NCBI GenBank assembly: GCA_964019135.1
Contig: OZ025257.1
Location: 26,768,352 to 26,832,351, forward strand
Length of the DNA stretch: 64,000 bases
Source of the DNA: Arenicola marina
Taxonomy: Eukaryota; Annelida; Polychaeta; Arenicolidae
Direction of reading: 5' to 3'
Shown: positions 47,093 through 60,289 of the stretch, in pieces
Layout of the letters: each line of letters starts with the position of its first letter
Position numbering within the stretch: position 1 is the stretch's first letter
Made by a program: the position numbers and the translations under genes
Notes under the pieces: model-generated
Seen by the model: the letters and a program-made list of their open reading frames with translations, nothing else
What the model was told of the DNA's origin: nothing
Databases searched by the model: none

Positions 47093-47560
47093 TGGACAAG
47101 ATGAGGAACCATAATATAGGTAAACGCTGCGTGTGGTCTCCCGCTATATAGGCCTTCATACACCCTGATATGACAGGCGGTAGCTCGCCCTTTAGCGTCC
47201 TCTCCCCTTACCAGCCCTCCACCAACCTGAAGCAACTTACAATAACAAACCTCCACGCATCATCGTACTGCAAGGGACTCACTGCGAACTGCCAGGTGTC
47301 CCTAAGCTGTTCACGTGCGCTATGCTAACACATAATGTCCGTGACCCCCTCCTCCACCCCTCCCCCGCCATCCTGCGAACACCCCTCTCACTCCCTCACC
47401 CTCCTCGCCCCCCCCCCCACTTCCCCGCGCACTCTGATGTAGTGTTATTAATGTGCTGTGTGGCAGAACTGTGTCATAAGCAAGCATGATGATAAATGGC
47501 ATAGTAAGGCTTTTAATAACTAGGCACTAATCCCCTACTGACTGCCCCCGCTTACCTGCC
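47093..47560. other. Unrecognised spacer before the V array
   Basis: C-rich tracts (about 47339-47420) and nothing else I can identify. Homology to the V unit fades in from about 47485-47570. Confidence 0.35.
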
Positions 47561-50500
47561 ACCCTCTCTGGATCTCAATTAGTCCCCCCAACACCCCTAA
47601 CGCCCCTTCCGCCCAGCCCCACTCCCCCCACCCACATGCACCGTCCATCCATTGGATTTATTTATTATCTGCCAACGCCTTCCCCTCCCCCAAGCCGCTC
47701 CCATCCCTGACCCCTTACCCTACACCGCCACCCGCCCTCATATCCGTACCCCCCTCCCCCCACCTCTCCACCCTGGCCCCCACCAGCGTCGCTACATCAC
47801 TCCCACTCTGACCGCCACCCACCCATTCATTCCCAACCACCCAGCATCTTTGACGAGGCGAAGTAGATGTACCTGTCACTGGGAGCCTTTGTAGCTGATG
47901 AGCCGGGCTCAGGCAGACCGGGGTGGGGTGGGGTGGGCCTGGACAGAGCAGGGCGGGTAGGGCCGTTGCCGGACTCCACTTTCAGGTGGCGCCAGGCTGG
48001 AGGGGCGAGGAGTGTCTGTTGCAAGCATAAGGCAAATATATAGCGAGAGAAGATGGCTGTGGAAGTACATGCTGAGGACTTACATACCATGTCAGGTCAT
48101 GGTTACAGTGCCTGGACATCTAGCCACTAAATAAAATGAAGGTCACCGGCCGCTGACAGTGTGAAGCTAACACACTGCGGGTCGGCAAGGAGGGCCAGTG
48201 AAGGTCACGCGGTAGTCCTCACTCTCCCAGCAGAGGTCGTTGTTCCGCTGGTCCCGACTCACTTAATAATGTACTTTGACATTTCTCCAGGATTCTTTAG
48301 ATTTATGCTTTTATGCACAAATCTTATGGATTTTTTTGCCCAGAATATTTAGACATCTGTTATCGTACTATAAACCAGAGGCGTCGTGCCCTTGATCTCG
48401 TTCGATCGATAAAATGGAGCTAATCAAAAGATTTAATATATCTTTTCTCGGTTAAGATATTACGTGTACAATGTAAAAAACATATTTGATGCATTTGATG
48501 GCAATTTTAGAATAAATATTTGTAGTAACAATTCTTTTAATTTTGCGTAAAAACGACATTCGCAGCGGTTACGTTTTACGTGGGGCAGCGACTGTAAGCG
48601 GTAGAATTATCAGCGATAGCGGAGCGCTCCCCACCCTAGTTCCTTTAGGAGTAAAACATTTAAATGCGTGTGGGTCAGAGAAATATCGTTCGCCGGTCAG
48701 TATTTTTCACACGCGGTTTCTACTCAGGCACAGCGGCACCACGAGGGCGTAAATGGGTCACAGGGCTCTCCTCCACTTCCGCCGGAAACCGGTTGGCCAG
48801 AAGGGGAGCAGCGTCGCTACGGGATCTGAAGCGAGACTCCACGAGACAGCCCCGTGCGACACTTATGTCGATGCCATTTGATATATTGTATCTGCGATGC
48901 ATAGTTTTTCGCTGCCTGTTCGACTTCACTCGCTTCAGATAAAAAAGCTAAATTTATAACTAGATGCCATAGGGGGCCCTGAATCTATTGGGTCTGTCAG
49001 AAAATAACCTAGCAGCAAATGTAAGTCTAATGTATTAAGTGTTAAATCCGATTTAGGATTTTTACTGAGTGACTTTCAGTGTCTGACGAGCTGTCCCCTC
49101 CTCCGACCGGGGCTCCGGGGAAAATGACCAGGCAGAAGGTTACCAAACGTCAGGAAACGGTAGGGAACGTCAATCATTTGAGGACCAGACTGACTCATCA
49201 ATTAACATAACAGCGTAATGTTACCATTTCATTTCCTTGTATTGCTAAACACCGAGATGCATGAAGTAAGGCACTGGATGCCGGCGCAAGCGAATAATGT
49301 TCAATTTTTAAAAAAAACATGTTCTATGGAAAACTTAATAAGTTTAGAATATAAGAATTTAAAAAGTCGCAGATTTAAACTTCAATAAATTGCAGGAGAG
49401 AAAATAAGCAAATGACTTATCTACAAATCTTATCTAATTACAATCTATGATGGCAATCAAAGGGCCAAAGGCGTGGGACATATCCATTGCGATCCATTGC
49501 GCGTTCCGCCCATCATTGACTGGCTCAAAGCATGCCTTTTTTAGGCGCATTTTGCCATTCCGATTTCTTATTATTATGCCTTTGGGGTTTTACCGAGCCT
49601 TCTGAATTTAATTTTTGCAACTTTTATGCCTTAATGTAGAATTATTATGCACAAAGAAAGCGATGTTTTTTTCTCCTATTAACCTTACTTTTTGTAAATG
49701 CGTCGCCAGCAAGTACGTGATTGGTCAAGGAGACGTCACTTCCGCTTTCATCGGCATTCGGCTCACACATTCACAACAAACACAAATCAGAAGACTGGTT
49801 TGATTCGACAAGTCATGCGGCTTGGAATGACCACATCAACAGGTCTTTGGGGAAGCCAAGTCATCCCCCCCCCCCTTCCCGCCTTCCTCCCTCTCCTCCC
49901 ACGGATTTCCTAGTCACTTCCCACTCCACGGGGCCGGGACTGTACATCACAGTGGCACCATGCTGCGGCAGAGGACGATGTATCTTCCTGCAGGTATGCG
50001 GACTTTAGCGAGAGAAGATGGTGGGGATATCCGGCCATAGGTCGACCACCTTGAAGTCCCTCCGCGGGATCGGACGGATGCCTCGCAGTCTCACGGCGAC
50101 ATGGAACCGGAGATGGGGGATGGAGGGCCGGAAAAGGATGTGTATTATTAGATCTAGCATTTCTTAGATGTGATGGCTCTGATTTACGAGAATCTCGGCA
50201 TTGTAAGGCGTTATCCGGTCCCACGGGTGCATAATGTTGTCAATACTACACCATTTTATCAACCTGAGGTGTTGAATTCATATAGCCCATGATAAATAAC
50301 GAGATAGATATGAACCAACTCCCCGCCGCAAGTGGCACATGTAGACCGGCCCCTCCAGCTGACGTGATTTTGGTCGGCAACATACAGCGCCCCCTATAGG
50401 TGTGAGATGCGTAGTGATCCGTTGATCATTAGATGACACCAGCAGGGCACCCCCATCTATATCCCCGGGACTGACGTTTTGAGCAGGGACCCCCTCCGCT

Positions 50501-53500
50501 GTACCGGCCGGGGGACTTAGTAAAGCATCGGGCCCAACTGTCACTGGGCGGGCCCCCTGGCGGGGTGCGGCGCAACGAGAATCGATCTCCTCCCAACCTA
50601 AGTGGCTCAGTAATTGTTAGCTATAGTCTGGTGGGTATAGATAAATATTTTCCCGGTCCCTCCCACTGACAGCGTCTCGTGGTGGATCAAGTTCAATCGC
50701 CGACATCACATTGGTTTCCTCCGCGGACCGTGGGACGTCGTTTTATCTCCCGACGTACGGCGATCGCTCTGGAGACTCGCTGGGATCACACCCAACAAAA
50801 CTACTGACGCCACCGAGCGCCATGTTGTCCAATTATTGGGATTCTTCACTCTGGTTAGCTATGGTTGACTCACCACGCACAAAAAGACGTATCGGATCAC
50901 CAAGCCACATGTTTTTTTATATCATATATGAAGACGGCTTTGAACTCAACATGTCCCATTTAGTTTCTTTATTAAGGTATACAGGTTAACGATGGCTTCA
51001 AAGGATCACAGATTTTCTAGTCTCTTTTCGTTTACGATGATTGCGTTTTCATTGCGTTGCATCATCTCTTCAGTCCGTTTCCCGGCCGCCCCTCACCCCG
51101 CTTGCCTCATCACATACCGCCAGACTCACAGTGCAGAATTTTATTGTCTGTGTTGTTCGTTATGTACCGCTGTATGCCCTCAGCCTCTAGCTGTCTGGCC
51201 AGCATCGTCATCTCTTCGCTGGAATTTTTTAACGACCCATTTCGCTGTCGATACGTACAACTGGGTGCACCGGCAATCAATGCTTCCTTTCCCTGGCATG
51301 CGCCTCACCCTGAATGGCAGGAAAGGAGCTTTCTGTAATCTGCTCGGTACGGTGGAGAGAATGGCCCTGTACCTACCTGCCTGGACCCCCTCCTCGGCCG
51401 AGGCAACGCCGTGGTCCACGCCACCACAGCTGAAACAGGAGGGAAAAACATGGCGCAAAAAGGAGGTGGCTCCAACGACGACCTCTGTGTGTCGCCTTCT
51501 GTCTCTGGCTACCTGTCTGTCGCTACCATTGGGATTTCTCTCCGCGGCACGTTTAGTGGTCGCTTCAAAATTAGACGGCTAATGCGTCACTTCCGCTTAC
51601 GAGACCTACCGTAGTCCATAACACGAAGGATGTGGAAGAATTCCTCAGTAATGGGTTTTTCACCTTCCTGGCGTACCCCATTGTAATTCCCCGTCAGTCA
51701 CCATGGTAATCACACGGTAGTTCGGGTGCCAGTGACCCATAATAGTTACCACCACCCTACACGGTTAGCACCAGCCGCAGGGTGATAGGTCAGCCGCGTC
51801 GTATGAGGGGGTAAGTAGGCGAGGGTGGGGATATGGGGAAGGGGGCAGGGGGGCAGCGAGGCAGGGGACAGGGGGGAAGGGAACGGAGTAAACTACTCTT
51901 TATATGAGGTTTGAGTTATGTAGCGATCACAATGAAATTAAAGGCGTTTACATACCGGAGTTGTTAGAGGTAGCGTTTCCCTTTCCCTTCAGGCGGCATT
52001 GCTCCGTCCACCGTTGGGATGGGCAGCAGTCAGAACGGGTGTCAATGGCCCATAAGAAAGGGGATCGGTGTATAGCGTGCAGATCAATACTGGCACACCC
52101 ACACTGTAGGGTTTTTTCTAAGAAATGATGCCCATTAAACAAGTGGAACAGATAATTCTATGAACATTGAGGTCAAATATAAAACATTTAGGTGTCACAT
52201 TTTTGATCTTGTTGAAATGACTTTTTAGGATGCAAGCGATAGAGGCTTAGCCCGCAAAACGTTATTATCTATGAAGAAAACTATTGCTTTGTCAGTATTA
52301 TATTTGCCAAGTCTGAAGCGTTGGTCAGAGGTAGGCTATGGGGCTATCAGCATAGCTATACGATAGAAGTGGTGCCCAATGACTATCGTTAACAGATACA
52401 TATTACCAGATATCTTCAAATGCATTCCCGAATGTCGCTGCATTCAGTGAGTCTGGCCGATACCTTTACTATGTTAAAACTATAAAATATGCTATGTTAA
52501 ATTGATACAATAATTTGGTTATCATAGAAAGACGCGACCAACTTCAGCTCACAACTCCATATTAACCTTTCTTATATCAAATCACGACTTATTTATGTAA
52601 TATGTTAGCTATTGCCACATAATGGATTCGAAAGTTTTCCCACATGTTTGTGGAGGCGTTCGACTAATGCGCTTCTGGGAGCTCAAAAGAATGAAGGGTT
52701 AAGAATTAATCCGCAAATCAACGTCTCAAGGATTTTTTCTTTTATTTGTAAAGCCTCGTTGCCCCCGACCTAAAATTTTATAACGCCATATAACTGTTTA
52801 CAGATATGGTGCGGAGTTGAACACAATCAAATGTGAATTTATCTCTGACAAGGCGGCAAAATATTTGATAACTAGCGAGAGGACACAATGACAATGTAAC
52901 GAATCAGAACTTTATTGGAAGATTCCATTCGATGGAAGTCACATCCATGACGGGTCTGTTAACAACTCAATACATCGCATTTCGAAAGCACTTATGTTAT
53001 CATGTGTACATATAAAAATATGTTGTCGTTGCACTATGGGCCAAATAGACCAAGATAAAACTAAAATAACATTACGCTTACTATTGAATGCAAATATTCA
53101 TAAAATACCCCACAGATCTGATAGCATGTAAAACAACGCCCCAACGCCGATATAAATTTTGTCAAAGCCTAATTCATACTTAATACTGTCTTTGTAAATG
53201 AAAAAGTACTAGTAGAAAACAATTGAAATTTTTTACACAAAATAACATTGCAAACGCTAAGGCCAAAACCATCGGCATCGGAACAACCTTTCTTAGACTT
53301 TTGACCAGCCACCCTGTAGTTGCCCCGCCAGGGAATGCCGGAGAGTACGTGGGGTTGCCGACACGAGTCGAGACAAGAAATCATCAACTCCATTCCCGTG
53401 TAATTGATGAATTCTGCGACTCAACCAGTTTAATTCCAGACGCCATGAAAATTAGCTTCTGGAGCCAGTTGTCCGCTTTTTCTCACTATTACCTCAAGAC

Positions 53501-54780
53501 CGGCCCATAGCCCCCCCCCCCCACCCGAACCTCCATCTCCCAGTGCTGGATGACCTCTAATAACCGGAAACTAATCCCTCTGTTTTGGTGTCAGGAGCCG
53601 ACGAGCAAGCCGCCGAGATTTGGCCGGAATTTTACAGTTGGACGTTGGGTCAGTGAGAGTTCTTCTGTCGGGCTTGGCCCGAGAAAGCCAAAGTGCGTTA
53701 CACCAGCCACATACATACGCAATTGTCTTTGTGCGAACAAATAAACACAGGTCAGTCAAGGGACAGTCAAACCGTACACCACTTATATGAAATTTGACAC
53801 AGGCGGGTGTTGGACTCTTACTGGAGTTTCGGAGTTCTAACGGTATACAGTAAAAAAATCAAGCCAGTTTTACGTATGTTGGGGCCCAAAACGTCCAACT
53901 GCCCAAAACGTCCTACATAACTACGAACAAACTAACAGTTATATTTGACGTTGCGATCCTACACAATCTGCCGATATGAAGTCGTGATACGCTCGTTTTG
54001 TAGCTCTTAGTTAGCGATATAGGAATAACATTTCCCGAGAAGCTGGGGAGGGGGCGGACGTGTGAGCTTCAGTATGGAAACGGTACGTAAAAAGGCACGG
54101 AAAAAGCGTTAGCAGTACTTTACAGCTTTGGCCTCTTCGCTCGTTATGGGACTTGTCACACACTCCGGACCTAGATCTACCCATTAAAACAATATTTATC
54201 GCGATATTAGGGTACTAAACAAATCTGAGGACATATTTATTCTTTGATGATGGTGTTGTGCTTGTATCCTGCAAGCCTCGGCAAAGCCACACTGACGTTC
54301 TTCCCTGGATAAAGGCGCACTAAGGTCGTTCTAATCAGTTACATATTCGCCATCTACTTAGGTTAAAATTATAATTTGGGGGAATATATAGCTCAGTCGC
54401 ATAACTAATGCGATAAGTAAATTTACCTCCATATCTATAAGGACAACATATCTGTAAGGACAACAGGTGGTACACATATCCACAAAATATGTTACAATAC
54501 ACATCACAGTTTTCTCTTAAACTGAACGATACGTTAGTGTTCTTAAACAGGTACAGTTTTCTCTTTGTCGTTTGATTGTGGCTACTTTAGTTTCTTATTA
54601 GAAAACATGTTTAACTCTTTGCAACATGTGTTAATACTAGTATTTTCGTTGTTACATTTCGGTGAATAAATATATCTTCAACTATGACTTAATTGATTAT
54701 GATTATTGAGTCTGATAAGTATAAATGATATCAATGTGTCCACAAAGGAGCCTTTGGTAATCCCCCTCGCGCAATAGAGA
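47560..54780 (+). repeat. V tandem unit, copy 1 (about 7.2 kb)
   Basis: First of three head-to-tail copies of a second large unit. Blocks in order with their copy 2 partners: C-rich start 47670-47800 (54930-55030), 'gagagaagatgg' block 48040-48130 (55170-55260), 48540-49260 (55430-56110), 49610-50220 (56620-57240), 50275-50720 (57710-58100), 50980-51050 (58215-58290), 51050-51520 (59635-60110), 51525-52130 (60725-61215), 52170-53400 (61230-62510), 53735-54780 (62520-63600). Copy 1 alone has 50700-50930 and about 335 bp at 53400-53735. No recognised protein or RNA is encoded. Confidence 0.85.
48053..48130 (+). CDS. Conserved 25-codon small ORF in V unit
   Basis: An ATG in the context 'gcgagagaagATGG' opens 25 codons, starting MAVEVHAEDLHT and ending SSH then TAA. 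The copy 2 counterpart (55183-55260) has the same start, stop and length with no indels. I count about six substitutions, three silent and three changing an amino acid (Glu to Lys, Met to Leu, Ser to Asn), so selection on protein is not shown. It could be a first exon, an upstream ORF or chance. Confidence 0.2.
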   Translation: MAVEVHAEDLHTMSGHGYSAWTSSH

Positions 54781-55182
54781 ATGACATTTCTTTATACTAT
54801 GTCATCGAATACGTCATTGAGTAATCGTGCTGGTGTCAGAACTATTTTATACGCGAGCATCATGGTCACAAGTCCCCTTCTGCCATTACTTGCAACAATT
54901 TCTCGATCTCAATTAATAACCAGTCTGCCAACGCCTTTCCCTTCCCCAACACGCTCCCATGCCGGATCCCTTACCCTACACCCCCATACTCACCCCCGCA
55001 CCCGTTCTCCCGCCCCCGCGGCGTCTTGGCGCCGTACCCACCCCGTAACTAGAGGATGTGGCAGGGCGGAGCGGGGCGTTTCGGGGCTCGACTCCACTTT
55101 GAAGTGGCGCCATGCCGGGCGCCTTGCTGAGATGCCAAGGAGCGTCCATTACAAGCAGAAGGTAAACATATAGCGAGAGAAG

Positions 55183-55260
55183 ATGGCGGTGAAGGTACAT
55201 GCTGAGGACTTACATACCCTGTCAGGTCATGGATACAATGCCTGGACATCCAGCCACTAA
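55183..55260 (+). CDS. Conserved 25-codon small ORF, copy 2 version
   Basis: Partner of 48053-48130, starting MAVKVHAEDLHT and ending SSH-TAA. It is preceded by the same 'catatagcgagagaag' string. The third V copy should carry it just past the window end. Coding status is unproven. Confidence 0.2.
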   Translation: MAVKVHAEDLHTLSGHGYNAWTSSH

Positions 55261-58200
55261 ATAAGACCTGCACATCGAACGCTGAAAGTGTGAAGCTGAA
55301 ACACTGTGGGTCGGCAAGGAGGGCCAGTAAACGTCAAGGTCGCATCACGCGCTCGTCTTCACTCTCCCAGCAGATATCGGTTGTTCCGCTGGTTCTGACC
55401 CACATAACAATGTACTTTGCTCATGAAGATGACATTCGCAGCGGGTTTTACGTGGGTCAGCGATTTTAAACGGTAGAATTATCTGCGTTAGCGGACAGCT
55501 TCCCGCCCTCTAGTTCCTTCAGAAGTAAAGCATTTAAACGCGTGCAGATCAGAGAAATATCTTTTGTCGGTCAGTCTGTTTTCACACGTGTCTACTCAAG
55601 CACAGCGGCGCCATGAGTGCGTAAATAGGTCGCAGCTCTCTCCTCCACTTCCGCAGGAAACGCAAGTAGCCAGAAGGGCAGCAGCGTCGCTAGGGATCCG
55701 AAGCGAGACTCCACGAGACAGCCCAGTTATGTCGACGCCATTTGATACATTGTATCTGCGATGCGTAGTTTTCGCTGCCTGCACTCGCCTGCACTCGCGT
55801 CACATAAAAAATTTAAATTCCTAGATGCAATACGGAAAACTGAATCTATATTGCGTCTGTCAGAAAACAATCCAGCAGCGAATCTAATGTATTACCTGGT
55901 AAATCCGATTTGGGATTTTTACTGCGTGATTTTCGGTGTTTGACGAGCTGTCCACTTCTCGGACCGGGCTCCGGGAAAAATGACCAGACAGAAGGTTACC
56001 AAACGTCAGGAAACGTTAGGAAACGTCAAGCATTTGAGGACCAGGCCGACTCATCAATTAATATAGCAGCGTAATGCTACCATTTCATTTCCTTGTGTTG
56101 CTAAATACCGAGATGCATGAAGTAAGGCACTGTAAATAATGTTCAGTTAAAAGTATAAAAGTGTTAAATATAAGAATAAATAAATAAAAATTTAAAAACG
56201 TCGCAGATTTAAGTTTAAATAAATAGCAGGAGAGAAATTATAAGCATGTGACCTACCTACAATTCTTACCTACTTACAATTTACAATGGCAGCCAATGGG
56301 ACAGATGCGTGGGGGATAGGTATACTAGTTAAAGCTTAAACTGCCTTCCCCAGCGGCAACATACACACATCGACCTTAGCCTTGGACAACACAAATGAAG
56401 TCTGACGGGATATACCTCAGGCTTAACATGAAGCCAGGCTAATAATTCAGCGAGAGAGAGACCAGTATCGTACGTCAGCCGTGAGAGCGCCAAGCTATCA
56501 GGATGGGTCTGTCGTCTTTTAGTGAAAGCTGACGAGTGGCCCATTTGTTCAGCAGTGTTTTACACTTGTCCATGAGAAACAGCCATTTGGTCGATACCGA
56601 CAAATATGCCGAGCCTTCTGAATTTAATTTTTGTAACTTTGATGCCGTAATTTAGAATCATTATGCACAAAGAAATCGATGTTTTTTTTCTTCTATTAAC
56701 CTTACTTTTTGTAACTGCATCGACAACAAGGACGTGACTGGTCAAGGAAACGTCACTTCCGCCTTAATCGGCATTCGGCTCACACATTCAGAACAAACAA
56801 AAATCAGAAGACTGGTTTGATTCGACAAGTCATGCGGCTTGGAATGGCCACATCCACAGGTCTTTGGGCAAGACAAATTCCACCCCATCCCGCCTCCCTC
56901 CCTGTCCTCTCACGGCTTCCGCAGCCACGTTCCACTCCACCGGGCCGGGACTGTACCTCACAGTGGCACCATGCTGCGGCAGGACGACGCATCTTCCTGC
57001 AGGCATGCGGTCTATAGCCAGAGAAGATGGTGGGGATATCCGGCCATAGGTCGACCACCTTGAAGTCCCTCTGCGGGATCTGACGGATGCCTCGCAGTCT
57101 CACGTCGACATGGAACCGGAGATGGGGGGTGGAGGGCCGGAAAAGGATGCGTATTATTAGATCTAGCATTTCTTAGATGTGATGGCTCTGATTTACAAGA
57201 ATCTCGGCATTGTAAGACGCTATCAGGGCCCACGGGTGCATATCACCGACGTAATATATATGCCATGCCATACAGTTATCTACTTGTAAACACAATGTAA
57301 CCCCCCGTAGCCGAGATTGTAAGCTGGGCAAAATCATAGGCGCAATATTGTTAATACCATAGCTATCCACTTGTTAACAGAACGCAATATTACCCTTCGT
57401 TGAGGGGCTCATCAAGTCTTCATCATATGAGATAATGATAATAGAGATTTAGAGAAATAGAGAAAAATCCAACTGCTATAGCTTAAGGTTTTCACTTAGC
57501 CACTATAATTCGACAGCCACCACTCATATTTCGGCTTCCAGCTCTTACAACACCCCCTACCCGTCCCCACCTCCTTATCCTACCTTGAAGTATGCTCACT
57601 TCAGGATTTGTGTGATCTCTCGGGGCCAGTAGTGCTAGCTGAGGGGCGGGAATAGGTGGGGGGGGGGCTGCCATATGGACGCAAAGGCAACGGGGAGGGG
57701 GCTCAATTCATACAGCCCATTATAAATAACGAGGTAGATATGAACCAACTCCCCGCCGCCAGTGACACATGTAGACCTGCCCCTCCAGCTGACGTGATTT
57801 TGGTCGGCAACATACAGTGCCCCCTATAGGTGTGAGATGCGTAGTGATCCGTTGATCATTAGATGACACCAGCAGGGCACCCCCATCTATATCCCCAGAA
57901 ATGACGTTTTGAGCCGGGACCCCCTCCGCTGTACGATCCGGGGGTACTAAGCACTGCACCGGACCCAACTCTCACCGGGCGGGCCCGCGGGGGGGGGGGG
58001 CGCGGACTCGATCTGCTCCCAGCCTAAGTGGCTCAGTAATTGTTAGCTATTTTCTGGTGGGTATAGATAAATATTCCCGATCCATCCCACTGACAGCTTC
58101 AACTGCTGGTTAACCCTACCACGAACCAAACGACGTATCTGCTAACGACCCCATGCATTCTTCAAATAATATATTCAGACGGCTTTGAACTAATCTATTT

Positions 58201-58290
58201 AGCTTTTTTATACACAGGTATACAGGTTAACGATGGCTTCAGAGGATCACAGATTTTCTAGTCAGTTTTCTTTCACGATGATTGCGTTTT

Positions 58291-59628
58291 ATGTAACTCG
58301 CTACGAATTCGTAATGATAAGCTGGCTCGCCCGCAGCTTGCTTCCTGGCAAGAAATCAGAACACTATGTATGGAATTGGAAAGGGCAAATTTATTTGCCG
58401 AGGGAGAAAGACAATACATGACATGCAATTTGTCAAATTAATTAAATAAAAGTGGCGAAACACTTCGCCACTAACTGGCGGAACACTTCGCCACTAACTG
58501 GCGGAACACTTCGCCAGTAATTGGGCGAACGCATCGCCAATAAACGTGAATAGACCACGTGACCCTATTATTGGTTGGCGTAACCAATTGCCATGTAGTA
58601 CATAGATGAAATACATCACCATGTACATAGGCGGAACATATCGCCCTGTACGAAAGCGGAACACATCGCCATGTACGTAGGCGGCACACATCGGCATGTA
58701 CGTATGCCAAATACATTATCTAAATATATATTGACTGATCACCTTATAATTGATAAAAGTGGATATGCTGACAATACATTTAAGTAAAAGCGAAATTTTA
58801 AAAATGAATTAAGACCACTCATAATTAATATAACTAAAATGGACATATAATTTTCAGTCAGCTTGAGTTACCACGTACTAAAATTTTAATTGAACTGATT
58901 GCTCTTATCGTTTAGCCAGGGAAGGTGAGGGCACATCCGCCATACTCACAAATATATCGAAAACATTCGTGTTTCATATTTAAATATCTTGGTACATATA
59001 TCATTGGGATTTATTCCGAATCGCAATCCATCAGTTGATTAATCAAAAAGAATTGGCGAAAAATATATGAAACTGAACAAATTTCAAGATTTATACTTGG
59101 TCTGGAGATTCAATAATATTCATTAAAAATTCGTATGGTCGCTTTCATGTGAGCCACTGGAACTTTCATTTGCAATGTAGCTTTCTATTTAATTGAAATT
59201 GGGGGTATCGAAAGTATGATAACATTTACAAATGAGGTTCAGAAACGCCGAAACAGTGGTCATTCATTTCTTTAAATATTCAGTTATCTCTTACTCAAAT
59301 AATTCTACGTCATTGTATTACAAAAGTTCATAAATAGAAGAGTTGTATGGTACAAATCATACCATACTTATTATAAAGGAGGCGGTGGGAAGGAGGAGGT
59401 AACCTCGTCAGCCTCTGTTGTCCGAACGACCGACTGGGTAGAACTTCTTGCCGCCAGCCAGCAGCCGGTCTCTCATTGGTTGACTTCAATAAACAGCAGG
59501 TTGCTAAAAGCGTCCACGTGGAAGAGTCCATTCTTGTTTCTTTACTGGGGGGAGGTTTTGTTTCCTTACGGGCTAAATAACACCTCAGAAATACATGAAA
59601 TTAATTCTGAATTTCAGAATTGTCTTTT
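58291..59628. mobile_element. Copy-2-specific 1.34-kb insertion in the V unit
   Basis: Copy 1 reads continuously across this point (51030-51050, 'gattgcgttttcattgcg'). Copy 2 is split between 'gattgcgtttt' (to 58290) and 'cttttcatggcg' (from 59624), leaving a possible 4-5 bp duplication. The insert is AT-rich with no terminal inverted repeats I can see and no RT or transposase frame. Near its left side it carries hairpin-like repeats (58452-58700). A non-autonomous element or a segment lost from copy 1 are both possible. Confidence 0.5.
58452..58700. repeat. Cluster of 23-bp repeats with GGCGAA/TTCGCC hairpins
   Basis: Three 23-bp units ('actaactggcggaacacttc' plus gcc) follow a perfect inverted repeat GGCGAA-acac-TTCGCC (58453-58468). 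Degenerate units (ggcggaacatatcgcc, agcggaacacatcgcc, ggcggcacacatcggc) run to about 58695. Each unit can fold into a small stem with a 4-bp loop. Confidence 0.7.
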
Positions 59629-60289
59629 CATGGCGTTTCATCATTTCTTCAGTCCGTTCCGTGGCCCGTCCCTCACCCCACTTTGCCTTATCAAATACCT
59701 CCAGACTCACAGTGCAGAATTTTCTTCCCTGTGTAGTTCGTTATTTACCGCTGTATGCCCTCAGTCTCTGGCTGTCTGGCCAATATCCTGGACTCGTTGT
59801 TTGAGTTTGATAACGACCCATTTAGCTGTCGATACGTCGAGAGGCAATCTGATCGGTACGCTGGGGCAAAACATCTGGGTGCCCCGGTAAACAATGTTTC
59901 CTTTCCCTGGCATGCGCTTCACCCTGAATGGCAGGAAAGGGGCTTTCTGTAATCTGCTCGGTACGGTGGAGAGAATGGCCCTGTACCTACCTGCCTGGAG
60001 CCCCTCCTCGGCCGAGGCGACGCCGTGGTCCACGCCACCATACCTGAAACAGAAGGAGGGAAAAACAGGGCGCAAAAAGGAAGTGGCACGAGCGGCGACC
60101 ACAACGTGTCGTCACGTGTCTCTGCCTGCATGTCTTTCGCTGCCTGTCTGTAGCTACCCAAGTGTCTATCGTTACCTTGCCTTTTTGTTGGCTGTCTGTG
60201 GCCTTCTGTATCTGCCTGCCTGCATATCCTTGTCTGTCTGTCATGACCTGTCTCTCATTACCTGTCTCTGGCTACCTTCTCTCATTACC

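Noticed and set aside
46456-47151. 231-codon frame over the 22-bp repeat
   Set aside because: The 22-residue period is exactly what a stop-free 22-bp unit read through three phases produces.
50992-51582. 196-codon + frame in V copy 1 as a protein gene
   Set aside because: Copy 2 keeps only the middle part in frame. Silent changes are not in excess, and the reverse strand is also open.
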